A stretch of DNA of 64,000 nucleotides from Reinekea marinisedimentorum (GTDB lineage Bacteria > Pseudomonadota > Gammaproteobacteria > Pseudomonadales > Natronospirillaceae). Positions 8,170 through 16,855 of this stretch are shown here, piece by piece. Position 1 is the stretch's first letter. Each line of letters starts with the position of its first letter. A program made the translations under genes and the position numbers. A model generated the notes under the pieces. The model was not told the origin of the DNA, made no database searches, and saw only the letters and a list, made by a program, of their open reading frames with translations. The DNA lies in assembly GCF_004341165.1 (NCBI RefSeq), contig NZ_SLZR01000007.1:1-64000 (forward strand). The letters run 5' to 3'.

Positions 8170-8926
8170 GTCCGCTCCTTTTGCTGAACTTCACGCCGGC
8201 AAAAATAAACATGGCGGCGAGCGCAGCGGCCATGGCAAACCATTGAATGGCGTACGCTAAATGTTTTTCCGGGGTGATGGTGCTTGGCTGCCAAATGTTT
8301 ATTGCAGACGGCAGGTTGTTCAGCTGCACGAAGGCCACGACAGGCTCGCCGGTAAATGGCTGCAGCCAATCGCTGGAAAGTGCCTGCACGATCCAGATAT
8401 TGCTTTGGCTGCTGTGCAGGCTGTTGGCCTGTTCACTGAACAACGGGTTTTGCGGCGGCGTGCGCAGGGTGGCCGGTTGATTGTTCAGCGCCAGCTTACA
8501 ATTCACCTGCGGTAACTGGCTTCGGTCGGCAAAGCCCGCCACCCAGCCCAGTGAGCCGGCAACAACACCGCGCCCGGTGTTGAACAGGCACCAGTGTTCG
8601 TAACCAACCTGGCCGTTGTGGGTTTTGTTATCGAGCAAAAAAACGGTTTCTGACATGGGCTGCGCACTCAGCAGCGTATTTTTATAAAGGCTTTGCTCGT
8701 TAAAAATCATTTCGTTGAATGAAACCGGCGCGCGGTTTAACTCTGCAAACCACTGGGCTTTTTGTTCCGCCCTGCTAAGCTGCCAGAAACCCAGCACAAT
8801 AAACAACGGCAGAAAGAAGCCGGTAAAAAGTGATAACCACAGGCCGGGCGCAAAGCGTTTTTGCTCGGGTCTTGAAGGGTGCCTGAAAATGTTAAAACTG
8901 ATACTCGCCATATTGATGTTGCTCAT
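8156..8926 (-). CDS. SURF1-family cytochrome oxidase assembly protein
   Basis: A 256-residue protein with the SURF1 plan: an N-terminal helix ending G-F-W-Q-L-S-R-A-E-Q-K, a periplasmic domain and a C-terminal helix preceded by H-L-A-Y-A-I-Q-W-F. SURF1 proteins help insert heme A into subunit I. The start may be 8926 or the ATG at 8911. Either way the 5' end overlaps the divergent DUF2909 gene by 23-38 bp. It belongs to the ctaCDGE-surf1-ctaAB transcription unit. Confidence 0.92.
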   Translation of the reverse strand: MSNINMASISFNIFRHPSRPEQKRFAPGLWLSLFTGFFLPLFIVLGFWQLSRAEQKAQWFAELNRAPVSFNEMIFNEQSLYKNTLLSAQPMSETVFLLDNKTHNGQVGYEHWCLFNTGRGVVAGSLGWVAGFADRSQLPQVNCKLALNNQPATLRTPPQNPLFSEQANSLHSSQSNIWIVQALSSDWLQPFTGEPVVAFVQLNNLPSAINIWQPSTITPEKHLAYAIQWFAMAAALAAMFIFAGVKFSKRSGHDSD

Positions 8927-9101
8927 GCTTGTTTCGTTAGCCGCGGCGCTGGTGAATCTGTTTCGCCGTGGCGATGAAAAAACGGATCGAACCTTTCACT
9001 GGTTGGTGGTTCGCATTGCATTGGCCATTGCCATCGCGGTTGTTATTGCCATTGGTTTGTATAGCGGGCAGCTGGGTAATTCCGCACCGTGGCGTTACTG
9101 A
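8889..9101 (+). CDS. DUF2909 twin-transmembrane protein
   Basis: A 70-residue protein starting M-L-K-L-I-L-A with two membrane helices (about 4-22 and 36-59), matching the small DUF2909 family. Function is unknown. It is the only gene of the cox block on the plus strand, lying head to head with surf1 (overlap) and tail to tail with ctaE (2 bp gap). From memory the same opposed gene lies between ctaE and surf1 in pseudomonads, so the inversion looks ancestral. Confidence 0.8.
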   Translation: MLKLILAILMLLMLVSLAAALVNLFRRGDEKTDRTFHWLVVRIALAIAIAVVIAIGLYSGQLGNSAPWRY

Positions 9102-9103
9102 TT

Positions 9104-10012
9104 TCAAAGCAGATACACAAACACGAACAGACAAATCCAAACCACATCGACAAAGTGCCAGTACCAGGCCGATGCCTCGAAGCCAAAATGATCGTGCTCG
9201 GTAAAATGCCCCTGCTGACAGCGCAGCAGTTGAACAATCAGCATCAACGTGCCAATGGTGACGTGCGCGCCGTGAAAGCCGGTGAGCATGAAAAAGGTGG
9301 AGCCGTAAATGCCGCTGGCCAGGGTGAGCCCTAAGTGGTTGTAGGCCTCGTAGTATTCGGTGATCTGCAACATTAAAAATACGATGCCCAGTGCAACGGT
9401 GAGCAGCATCCAGCGTACCAGCTGTGGCCGTTCGTTCAGCCGCAGGGAGAAATGCGCCATGGTCAGGGTAAAGCTGGAGGCAATGAGTATCAGCGTGTTT
9501 AATGCCGGCAAGCCCATGCCATGAATGACGCCCTGCGGCGGTGTAAATTGACTGTTATCGGGGTTGGAGAGCATGGGCCAGCTGTACTTAAAACCTTCGT
9601 ACAGCATGTTGGTGGCACCCTTGGCTCCTTCGCCGCCAATCCACGGCCCGGCAAAGGTGCGCACATAAAACAGCGCGCCAAAGAAGGCGGCAAAAAACAT
9701 CACCTCAGAAAAAATAAACCAGCCCATTCCCCAAACGTAAGAGCGGTTCAGTTGCGGCCCGGCAAGCCCGGCCTGATTCTCTTTAATGATGTGGGCAAAC
9801 CAGACGTACAGTACCCAGGCCAGCATTAAAAAACCGGCCAGCAGAATCCATTCGCCAATGGAATTTTTATTCTGGCTCATATCCACAAACAGGCGTGCGC
9901 TGCCAAACACCAGCACAAACATGGCGAAGGCAGTTAGGATGGGCAGGCGGCTTTTCGCCGGCACAAAGTAATGTTCGTGCGGGTGTGTGTGATGCTCTTG
10001 CGTGGCCGACAT
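9104..10012 (-). CDS. ctaE: Cytochrome c oxidase subunit III
   Basis: A 302-residue, seven-helix subunit III of the aa3-type oxidase. Family landmarks include H-P-Y/H-E-H-Y-F-V-P near the N-terminus, F-I-F-S-E-V-M-F-F-A-A-F-F-G (with the conserved Glu), G-F-H-G-A-H-V and the final A-S-A-W-Y-W-H-F-V-D-V-V-W. The subunit stabilises the proton-pumping core. The N-terminus is rich in histidine. It lies 17 bp after ctaG in the same orientation. Confidence 0.96.
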   Translation of the reverse strand: MSATQEHHTHPHEHYFVPAKSRLPILTAFAMFVLVFGSARLFVDMSQNKNSIGEWILLAGFLMLAWVLYVWFAHIIKENQAGLAGPQLNRSYVWGMGWFIFSEVMFFAAFFGALFYVRTFAGPWIGGEGAKGATNMLYEGFKYSWPMLSNPDNSQFTPPQGVIHGMGLPALNTLILIASSFTLTMAHFSLRLNERPQLVRWMLLTVALGIVFLMLQITEYYEAYNHLGLTLASGIYGSTFFMLTGFHGAHVTIGTLMLIVQLLRCQQGHFTEHDHFGFEASAWYWHFVDVVWICLFVFVYLL

Positions 10013-10029
10013 ACCAACCTCCGGGCAAT

Positions 10030-10614
10030 CTATAAGTTGTGAAGTGCAAGCCTGTTGAAGGACGCGGCAGTGGCGCCTGCACTATCAGTAATATCAAACA
10101 GGGTGTAAGTAAGGCTGAGTGTTTTTACCCAGGCGGGTAAGTCCGGGTCGATCTGAAACACCAGCCCCATGCGTACCGATTCGCCCGCCGCCAGCGGCTG
10201 GCTGTTAAAGCAAAAGCACTCGGTTTTTATAAAATAATTGGTCGCTTCAAAGGGCGATAAACTCGGTACCGCCTGCGCCACCATATCGTTGGTGGTATTG
10301 TTTTTGGCGTAGAAATAAACCTGTTTTACCTCGCCGGGTTTTACCGTCAGCTGGCTTTGTTCCGGCTGAAACTGCCACGGCATGGTGGCGTTGTTCATGG
10401 CTAAAAACTGCACCTTCACCGCGCGGTTTTCATCGATGGCCAGGTTTTTGGTTTCGCTGGCTTCAAACTGGCTGCCGGTAATGCCGGTCCATTCGCAGAT
10501 CAGGTAGTACATGGGCCGCAGCACAAAAAATACAAACAGCAGCATAAAAACCACGGTGCCGATGCCATACAGCACCACGTTTCTGTTTTTCTGTCGGGTT
10601 TGTTCTGCGCTCAT
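10030..10614 (-). CDS. ctaG: Cytochrome c oxidase assembly protein CtaG/Cox11
   Basis: A 194-residue copper chaperone that delivers the CuB ion to subunit I. One N-terminal helix (about 12-38) anchors a periplasmic Cox11 domain. The copper ligands are in E-C133-F-C135-F with the following N-S-Q-P-L, as in the family. It lies between ctaD (10 bp) and ctaE, the usual place. Confidence 0.95.
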   Translation of the reverse strand: MSAEQTRQKNRNVVLYGIGTVVFMLLFVFFVLRPMYYLICEWTGITGSQFEASETKNLAIDENRAVKVQFLAMNNATMPWQFQPEQSQLTVKPGEVKQVYFYAKNNTTNDMVAQAVPSLSPFEATNYFIKTECFCFNSQPLAAGESVRMGLVFQIDPDLPAWVKTLSLTYTLFDITDSAGATAASFNRLALHNL

Positions 10615-10624
10615 GCTACGGCAC

Positions 10625-12199
10625 CTATTTCACATCCGGTGGTGTTTCAAAGGTGTGGTGCGGCGCCGGTGATGGCACGGTCCACTCTAAACCTTCGGCA
10701 CCTTCCCACGGTTTGGCTTCGGCTTTTTTGCCGGCCACTATGGTGTGAATAATGATGAACAAAAACAGCAACTGGCTGCTGCCAAAGAAGAACGCACCGA
10801 TGCTGGAGACCATATTGAAATCGGCAAACTGCACGGCGTAATCGGGTATGCGCCTGGGCATACCGGCCAGGCCGATAAAGTGCTGCGGAAAGAAGGTCAC
10901 GTTCACGCCAATAAAGCTGAGCCAGAAGTGCGTTTTGCCGAGCGTTTCGTTGTACATGCGGCCACACCATTTCGGTAGCCAGTAGTAGGTGGCGGCAATA
11001 ATCGAGAACACCGCGCCGGGCACCAGCACATAATGGAAGTGCGCGACCACAAAGTAGGTATCGTGATACTGAAAATCGGCCGGAGCCACCGCCAGCATCA
11101 GGCCGGAAAACCCGCCAATGGTAAACAGCACAACAAAGGCAATGGCGAACAGCATTGGCGTTTCAAAGGTCATAGAGCCATGAAACATCGTTGCCACCCA
11201 GTTAAATACCTTCACACCGGTGGGGACGGCAATGAGCATGGTCGAGGCCATAAAGAACAGCTCACCGGCAAAGGGAATGCCGACGGTAAACATATGGTGC
11301 GCCCAAACAATAAAGCTGAGCACGGCAATGGAGGCGGTGGCCCACACCATAGAGTGGTAGCCGAATAATTTTTTACGCGCAAAGGCGGGGATGATCGCCG
11401 AAACCACACCAAAGGCCGGCAGGATCATGATGTACACCTCGGGGTGGCCGAAGAACCAGAACAGGTGCTGGAACAGCAGTGGCGAGCCGCCGCCGGCGGC
11501 ACTGAAGAACGAGGTGCCGAAGTGAATGTCCATCAGCATCATGGTGACCACACCGGCCAGCACCGGCATGACCGCGATCAGCAGGAAGGCGGTGATCAGC
11601 CAGGTCCAGACAAACAGCGGCATCTTCATCCAGGTCATACCCGGAGCGCGCATGTTCAGAATGGTGGCGATCACGTTGATGGCGCCCATGATCGAACTCG
11701 CCCCCATGATGTGTACGGCGAAGATGAAGAAGGTAACGCTCGGTGGCGCATAAGTGGTGGAAAGCGGGGCGTAGAAGGTCCAGCCGAAGTCGGGCGCGCC
11801 GCCTTCCATAAACAGCGTGCTAACCAGCATGGCGAAGGCAAAGGGCAGAATCCAGAAGCTCAGGTTGTTCATGCGTGGCAGCGCCATATCCGGTGCGCCG
11901 ATCATCAGCGGGATCATCCAGTTGGCCAAACCGACGAACGCCGGCATGACCGCGCCGAAGACCATAATCAGGCCGTGCATGGTGGTCATCTGGTTGAAGA
12001 ATTCCGGCTGTACCAGTTGCAAGCCGGGCTGAAACAGCTCGGCCCGTATCACCATGGCAAACAGCCCGCCCAGGAAGAACATGCTCAGGCTGAACCACAA
12101 ATAGAGTGTGCCGATGTCTTTGTGGTTGGTCGAAAACAGCCAGCGCGATAAACCTTTAGCGGGGCCGTGATCGGAATGATCGTGGTCGAGAGTCGTCAT
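10625..12199 (-). CDS. ctaD: Cytochrome c oxidase subunit I (aa3 type)
   Basis: A 524-residue twelve-helix heme-copper oxidase subunit that reduces oxygen to water and pumps protons. The CuB/tyrosine motif F-G-H-P-E-V-Y is followed by W-A-H-H-M-F; H-F-H-Y-V supplies a CuB-side or heme ligand; the N-terminal S-T-N-H-K-D-I-G is present. I start at M-T-T-L-D-H (12199), with GGAGCG upstream, rather than an extension to 12238 that would overlap ctaC. It lies 10 bp after ctaC. Confidence 0.96.
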   Translation of the reverse strand: MTTLDHDHSDHGPAKGLSRWLFSTNHKDIGTLYLWFSLSMFFLGGLFAMVIRAELFQPGLQLVQPEFFNQMTTMHGLIMVFGAVMPAFVGLANWMIPLMIGAPDMALPRMNNLSFWILPFAFAMLVSTLFMEGGAPDFGWTFYAPLSTTYAPPSVTFFIFAVHIMGASSIMGAINVIATILNMRAPGMTWMKMPLFVWTWLITAFLLIAVMPVLAGVVTMMLMDIHFGTSFFSAAGGGSPLLFQHLFWFFGHPEVYIMILPAFGVVSAIIPAFARKKLFGYHSMVWATASIAVLSFIVWAHHMFTVGIPFAGELFFMASTMLIAVPTGVKVFNWVATMFHGSMTFETPMLFAIAFVVLFTIGGFSGLMLAVAPADFQYHDTYFVVAHFHYVLVPGAVFSIIAATYYWLPKWCGRMYNETLGKTHFWLSFIGVNVTFFPQHFIGLAGMPRRIPDYAVQFADFNMVSSIGAFFFGSSQLLFLFIIIHTIVAGKKAEAKPWEGAEGLEWTVPSPAPHHTFETPPDVK

Positions 12200-12209
12200 G
12201 CATTCGCTC

Positions 12210-13379
12210 CTATTGGCTGCTGCCAAAGTTGCTGACATCCTGCGGGGTTACCATGTCGCCGGTGTTGTTGCCCCAGGCGTTACGTTCGTAAGTGATAATG
12301 GCGGCAATCTCGGCAGCAGAGAGCTGCGCGCCAAAAGCGGCCATGGCCGGGTTAACCCGCGAGCCGTTGATGACGATATCCAGGTGTGCCTCCACCGGGC
12401 CGAGTGCAATGGCGCTGTTCTTCAGCGCCGGGAAGGCCGGTGGCAGGCCCTCGCCGTTGGCCTGGTGGCAGGCCGCGCAATAGGTGTTGTAGGCGCGCTC
12501 GCCGGTTTCCATCAGCTCGCCCATGGTCCAGGTTTTAACGTTCAGCGAGGCCTTCTGGCGGGCTTCGTCCTGCTTGCCCAGCATCCATTGGTCAAATTCG
12601 GTCTGGCTTACCGCCTGCACCACAACCGGCATAAAGCCATGGCCTTTGCCACACAGCTCGGTGCACTGGCCACGGTAGGTGCCGGGCTTTTCGATCAGCG
12701 TCCAGGCTTCGTTGACGATGCCGGGAATGGCATCTTTCTTAACGCTCAGCTGCGGCACCCACCAACTGTGAATGACATCCGCCGAGGTTAAAATGAAGCG
12801 CACCTTACTGCCTACGGGCAGCACCAGCGGCTCGTCCACTTCCAATAAATAGTGTTCGCCCTTGGCTTCGGTATTGTTGATCTGGCTTTCCGGTGTGATC
12901 AAATTAGAAAAGAAACTGACCGGGAACTGAGTGCCTTGCGCTGAGTCTTCTTTGGCGGCGTCGTCCATTAAATAGCTGTAGCGCCACTTCCACTGATAAC
13001 CGACGATCTCTACCGTCAGCGCTGAGTCATCGTAGTCGTACATTTTTTCCAGCGTGAAAAAGGCACGGTAGCCCAGTGCAAAAACAATGAGGGCCGGAAT
13101 CGCCGTCCACAGAATTTCAACCTTTAAACTTTCGTGAAAGTTTTTAGCGACCGCACCTTTCGATTTTCGGTGTTTGATAATGGCGTAAAACATTAAACCG
13201 AAAACAATAATGGCGATGACCACGCAAACCCAGAAGACCAGCATGTGCAACGAGTATACTTCTTCGCTGATGCGGGTAACGCCTTCAGGCATATTGACGC
13301 GGAATTCGGCAAACAGATTGGGTGCACATAAATAAGTTGCGAGCACTGCTAAAGCACTTTTTTGCATCCTGGCTGACAT
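12210..13379 (-). CDS. ctaC: Cytochrome c oxidase subunit II with fused cytochrome c
   Basis: A 389-residue subunit II of the caa3-like type. A signal peptide ends near A24, two membrane helices lie at about 45-68 and 87-108, then a cupredoxin domain carries the CuA ligands H204, C239, C243, H247 and M250. A C-terminal cytochrome c domain has C301-x-x-C304-H305. It accepts electrons and passes them to heme a. As the first gene of the operon it is preceded by a 640-bp AT-rich region holding its promoter. Confidence 0.96.
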   Translation of the reverse strand: MSARMQKSALAVLATYLCAPNLFAEFRVNMPEGVTRISEEVYSLHMLVFWVCVVIAIIVFGLMFYAIIKHRKSKGAVAKNFHESLKVEILWTAIPALIVFALGYRAFFTLEKMYDYDDSALTVEIVGYQWKWRYSYLMDDAAKEDSAQGTQFPVSFFSNLITPESQINNTEAKGEHYLLEVDEPLVLPVGSKVRFILTSADVIHSWWVPQLSVKKDAIPGIVNEAWTLIEKPGTYRGQCTELCGKGHGFMPVVVQAVSQTEFDQWMLGKQDEARQKASLNVKTWTMGELMETGERAYNTYCAACHQANGEGLPPAFPALKNSAIALGPVEAHLDIVINGSRVNPAMAAFGAQLSAAEIAAIITYERNAWGNNTGDMVTPQDVSNFGSSQ

Positions 13380-14017
13380 TAAAGTACCTCTGCCATTTTT
13401 TATTTTTATAGCAGGATCAAAAGACCAAGTGAGCCCTGGCTCGCTTTTGCTCCTGATGCTTGCGATTAATGTTTAGCAGTAAAAAAATGAAACTACAAAC
13501 ACTGTAAAACAGGTAAAATTTATATATACGAAGGTGAAAAAATAAAACCTCATAAAAACAATAAGATGCAGTAAGAAAGGTTTTTCTAACAAAATTTCAA
13601 CGCGCGTTGGAAATCATTAGTCAGCATTTTAAAAATTTATTCAGAATAATTATTTATAAAATTTAATTGATGCTGCGGTGATTAGGGTTTGTTAACTATC
13701 AATGCATATAAAGTTTTTTTTAATAACTGAATGCTATTTTTGCCGAGTTTTGGTTATTTAATTTTTATTTCTTTTCTTCGGTTAACCTGCTGAAAAATAA
13801 ATAAATTGTGCGGTCTTGTTTGTTACTGATTTTATTTTCAACCGCTGCACGAGGTTAAATAAGCATTAAAACTACCCAAAAGCGTTGGCTTGCGGCGTTT
13901 TAAAATACGCGCCTATACTGCTGAAAAATAATTAATGCGGGCAATTTATGCGCGGTAAAAAACAGTTTTCTGGTGCTTCCTGGCCATTAGTGAAAATGGA
14001 AAAACGGAGAGAGCGAA
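13380..14017. other. AT-rich divergent intergenic region between ctaC and the Yip1 gene
   Basis: About 640 bp, clearly lower in GC than its surroundings, especially 13440-13880. No convincing gene is present. It must hold the ctaC promoter on the minus strand, which I could not place, and it holds a plausible promoter for the Yip1 gene at 13890-13919. Confidence 0.7.
13890..13919 (+). promoter_or_regulatory. Putative sigma-70 promoter for the Yip1 gene
   Basis: TTGCGG (13890-13895) and TATACT (13914-13919) are 18 bp apart, about 100 bp before the ATG at 14018. Confidence 0.5.
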
Positions 14018-14626
14018 ATGATACTGAACCATGTAGTTGGCATTTTTACCCACCCGGATGATGAATGGGATTCAATACGAAAAGAACCTAACACACTGGG
14101 TAAGCACTTCCTTCCTCACACCCTGTTGCTGGCGTTAATTCCTGCCGTATGCGGCTTTCTGGGCTCTACTCAGATTGGCTGGAGTATTGGCAGTGGTGAG
14201 GCGGTTTATAAGCTAACCACCGAAAGCGCGCTGTACCTTTGCATCCTGTTTTACGGTGCGATGATTGTCGGCGTTGTGGTGCTGGGAAAGTTTATTGATT
14301 TTCTGAGCATTACCTACCAGGAAGCCGACCACACTCCGCGCGGGATCGCGCTGGCCACCTATACCACAACGCCCTTATTTATTAGCGGCGTGTTTGCGCT
14401 GTACCCGGTGCTTTGGGTGGATATTATCGTTGGCCTGGTCGCGTGCGCCTATGCGGTTTACCTGCTGTATGAAGGTGTGCCTATTCTGATGAGCATCCCC
14501 AAAGAGAAGGGCTTTGTTTTTGCCAGTGCTATCGTCACCGTTGGTTTGGTGATGTTCGTTTCACTGTTGGCGATTACCGTCATTCTGTGGACGATTGGTG
14601 CAGGCCCAGTTTATGTTACTGGCTAG
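14018..14626 (+). CDS. Yip1-family inner-membrane protein
   Basis: A 202-residue protein with about five membrane helices and the Yip1-domain opening H-V-V-G-I-F-T-H-P-D-D-E-W, where a cytoplasmic segment precedes the first helix. Bacterial Yip1 proteins have no settled role. AGAGAG lies just before the ATG. It is monocistronic and divergent from the cox operon. Confidence 0.8.
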   Translation: MILNHVVGIFTHPDDEWDSIRKEPNTLGKHFLPHTLLLALIPAVCGFLGSTQIGWSIGSGEAVYKLTTESALYLCILFYGAMIVGVVVLGKFIDFLSITYQEADHTPRGIALATYTTTPLFISGVFALYPVLWVDIIVGLVACAYAVYLLYEGVPILMSIPKEKGFVFASAIVTVGLVMFVSLLAITVILWTIGAGPVYVTG

Positions 14627-15192
14627 TGATACCAACGCTCCTGTGGGTTAGTCGTGAGCCAATCTGTGTGCTGGGGGCGCGAGCGTCGTCAGCCTTGTTT
14701 CTGTGCTTTCCCGGCTTATTTCTTCTTAATCACCTTGTATGGGCAATTTGCCCGATTTATTAGATGCCGCTTGGGTAGGCCCGCCAGCGGCTTTAGCTCG
14801 TTGGCGTTTAGCTGAGTTTGAAGGCGCCATGAGTCAGTCTAATTTTGCCATGTGCGACATATTCGTCATTAGCGTAATTTCGCAGCATATTTTTAACACT
14901 TTTTTGCTGTTTTTTAGGGTATCGGACGGGGTTTGAAGTCTTTTATTCATATTGCTGTGTTACCATATTTGCCATCCAGTTGATTGATCTGGAGCAGTTT
15001 TGCACGAACTTGGTACATTGCTGATGGCCAATGCGCAAAGCTGAAGCAGTAAGGATTGGCTACTCATAGCAAAGGCATTGAATTTAAATGCTTTTTAAAA
15101 AGTGGATTAATTTTTGCTGAGCAATCTATGCAGTGAATCTGCTTAAAAAAACCAAGATGAAAATTGAGCTCCCACTGAAGAGGTGCAACTTT
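14627..15192. other. Intergenic stretch without a supported gene
   Basis: About 570 bp. A 65-codon open frame at 14739-14936 has no ribosome site and no recognisable features. The sequence becomes AT-rich towards 15100. I see no clear RNA gene or repeat here. Confidence 0.5.
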
Positions 15193-15216
15193 ATGAACTT
15201 TAACTTAAAAGTCTAA
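15193..15216 (+). CDS. Possible 7-residue leader peptide
   Basis: ATG at 15193 opens M-N-F-N-L-K-V and stops at 15216. A good ribosome site (GAAGAGGTG, 15177-15185) precedes it at suitable spacing. It is 58 bp upstream of the 36-codon peptide gene and might be a regulatory upstream frame. It could equally be chance. Confidence 0.3.
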   Translation: MNFNLKV

Positions 15217-15274
15217 AGCACCATTGCCACTTTAGGTATTGGTTCGCTTTAGAAACCAACCTGAGGACTTTGAT

Positions 15275-15385
15275 ATGAAAAATATTAAGAAAATGGCAAA
15301 AAAACAAAAAAACGAAAACAAGCCTGAGAATAAGCCGATCATCATGCAGCCAATCACTTGGTCTGTAATCGGTATTATCAAGTAA
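15275..15385 (+). CDS. 36-residue Lys-rich peptide of unknown function
   Basis: ATG 15275 follows TGAGGA (15262-15267) by 7 bases, and a strong terminator begins 23 bp after the stop, so this looks like a real, separately transcribed small gene. The first 20 residues are very basic and polar (M-K-N-I-K-K-M-A-K-K-Q-K and then N/E/K/P). The last 16 are hydrophobic (P-I-I-M-Q-P-I-T-W-S-V-I-G-I-I-K). No cysteine is present. The split into basic leader and hydrophobic end recalls peptide precursors or small membrane-active peptides, but I recognise no family. Confidence 0.6.
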   Translation: MKNIKKMAKKQKNENKPENKPIIMQPITWSVIGIIK

Positions 15386-15407
15386 TATCTTTTCTAAGAA
15401 TACTTAC

Positions 15408-15447
15408 AGATCGGCTGAGACATCAGCCGATCTATGTCATATTTTTT
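15408..15447 (+). terminator. Rho-independent terminator of the 36-codon gene
   Basis: A perfect 11-bp stem (AGATCGGCTGA / TCAGCCGATCT) with a GACA loop spans 15408-15433. It is followed by TATTTTTT ending at 15447. The T-run is only on the plus-strand side. Confidence 0.85.
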
Positions 15448-15545
15448 AGCATCTAGCATCTAGCATCTAGCATCTCACATCTCACATCTCACATCTCACA
15501 TCTAACATCTCACATCTCACATCTCACATCTCACATCTCACGTCT
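15448..15545. repeat. Heptanucleotide tandem array, 14 units
   Basis: Fourteen 7-bp units lie head to tail: four AGCATCT, four CACATCT, one AACATCT, four CACATCT and one CACGTCT. The array starts directly after the terminator T-run and its last units encode the final codons and stop of the doxX-like gene on the other strand (stop complement at 15531-15533). It is a likely variable-number repeat. Confidence 0.95.
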
Positions 15546-16073
15546 CTCCCCCCAACGCTTCCCCAATCTATCCAGCGATAAACTGCCTGCTCCGCGTGCA
15601 ACGATCATCAGCAGGGTAACTGCCCACCAGGATGCCGGGTTCACCCAGTGATCCCAGCTTGGGAATACGGCAAACTGAATAAAGAGTGTCATGGCCAGCA
15701 GCCCAAGTGCGGCATAACGGCTGAACAGGCCAGCAATGAGCAGGAGTGGCAGAACAACTTCCATGATTCCGGCGGCCAGTGCCATTAACTCGACCAGGCG
15801 GATCATCAGGTCGCTGTCGTAATCCAGTGTTTCCGGGTTACAGAGCAGCAGCGCGCCTTCGCGAACCGGGTCGGGGCAGAAAAATTCGTAGAGGAATAAA
15901 TCGTAGCTGGTGCTATCAAACTTTCCAAAGCTCTGCCATTTTGCTAAGCCGGATGTCAGAAAAACATGAGCAACGGTTAGCCGCATCAGCAGCAGTGCTA
16001 TCGGTTCCAGATAGCGGTTCAGTAAACCGGCAACTGAGTTATGTGCGCGGGTGATTGTTGTTAGCAGCGCCAT
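15531..16073 (-). CDS. DoxX-family membrane protein of the bufferin operon
   Basis: A 180-residue protein with four membrane helices and the DoxX core R-L-T-V-A-H-V-F-L-T-S-G-L-A-K-W. DoxX proteins commonly close DUF692/DUF2063 operons; they may act in redox or export steps, which is unproven. It lies 14 bp after the DUF2063 gene. Its last codons, reading R-E-M-stop, are made from the heptamer array, so the C-terminus has probably been rewritten by repeat expansion. Confidence 0.85.
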   Translation of the reverse strand: MALLTTITRAHNSVAGLLNRYLEPIALLLMRLTVAHVFLTSGLAKWQSFGKFDSTSYDLFLYEFFCPDPVREGALLLCNPETLDYDSDLMIRLVELMALAAGIMEVVLPLLLIAGLFSRYAALGLLAMTLFIQFAVFPSWDHWVNPASWWAVTLLMIVARGAGSLSLDRLGKRWGERREM

Positions 16074-16087
16074 GGTCGGCTCTCCGT

Positions 16088-16855
16088 TCAGTGAGTTTGG
16101 CTGAGTAGGCCGTTCTGCAGGCAGGCCGCAAAGCAGGCTTCAACATCGAAGTCGGGGAAGCGCGTTGTGGTGGTTGCAATCACCTCTCCGAGGGTTTTTT
16201 GTTTCTGTACCTGGCTGAAAAAACAATAGTCCGCCGGGTTGAGTTCCCGTACCTGTACCCGGCCGGCTGCGCGCCAGATTAATAGCTGGGTCTGCTGCGG
16301 CAGGTTCGTTGCTTCATGGTTTTGGCCTGGGTGCTGGCTGCTGTACCAGAAGTTAAAGGCCTGTGGTTCCATGCTGTGCATGAATACATTGGCGGCGAGT
16401 TTAACGCGGATGTTTTCGATATCCTGGCCCTGCGCTGCGTGGTGCTGAATCTGTTCGACACTCAGGCGGTGATCGTCGTCGGCGCCGTTCAGGCAACTCA
16501 GCCAGGTTCGGTCGAGCAGGGCGATATCAACATAGGCCTGTGGCAGGTCTTCATTTTGTTCGGCGAAGAACGCTTTTATGGTTTCAATGAAGCTGTCGCC
16601 GTAGCCGACCAGTGTGCCCTGTTGTGGCGGATGTAAATCAACATGGCGCTGCGCTAAAAAATTAAAGCGTGGCTCACCAAATAAAATTTTTGTGACCGGG
16701 TAATTAGCGGCTAATGCGGCTACGCAGGCTTTATAGAAGCCGTTGCGATAAACGGCGAGAATATTGGCATTGTAATCGCCGTCGATATAATTCTGTAATT
16801 GTTGAGGCTTGCCGGTGCGCAGGTATTCAGCAAAATCGCTTTGAAAACTCATCAC
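16088..16855 (-). CDS. DUF2063 partner protein (BufC/HvfC-like) of the MNIO enzyme
   Basis: A 255-residue protein with the N-terminal DUF2063 domain (about 5-100: F-A-E-Y-L-R-T-G, then A-V-Y-R-N-G-F and A-N-Y-P-V-T-K-I-L-F-G). In characterised systems this partner binds the RiPP precursor and presents it to the DUF692 enzyme. The 5' end overlaps the DUF692 gene by 4 bp, giving coupled translation and probably equal amounts. The older name DNA-binding domain protein is misleading here. Confidence 0.88.
   Translation of the reverse strand: MMSFQSDFAEYLRTGKPQQLQNYIDGDYNANILAVYRNGFYKACVAALAANYPVTKILFGEPRFNFLAQRHVDLHPPQQGTLVGYGDSFIETIKAFFAEQNEDLPQAYVDIALLDRTWLSCLNGADDDHRLSVEQIQHHAAQGQDIENIRVKLAANVFMHSMEPQAFNFWYSSQHPGQNHEATNLPQQTQLLIWRAAGRVQVRELNPADYCFFSQVQKQKTLGEVIATTTTRFPDFDVEACFAACLQNGLLSQTH

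Noticed and set aside
11444-12151. Long plus-strand open frame opposite ctaD
   Set aside because: His/Gln/Arg-rich shadow of the subunit I gene.
14739-14936. 65-codon open frame
   Set aside because: No ribosome site, no recognisable domain, and it lies in noncoding-looking sequence.
15448-15545. Repeat array considered as CRISPR
   Set aside because: Units are 7 bp, head to tail, without spacers; no cas genes.
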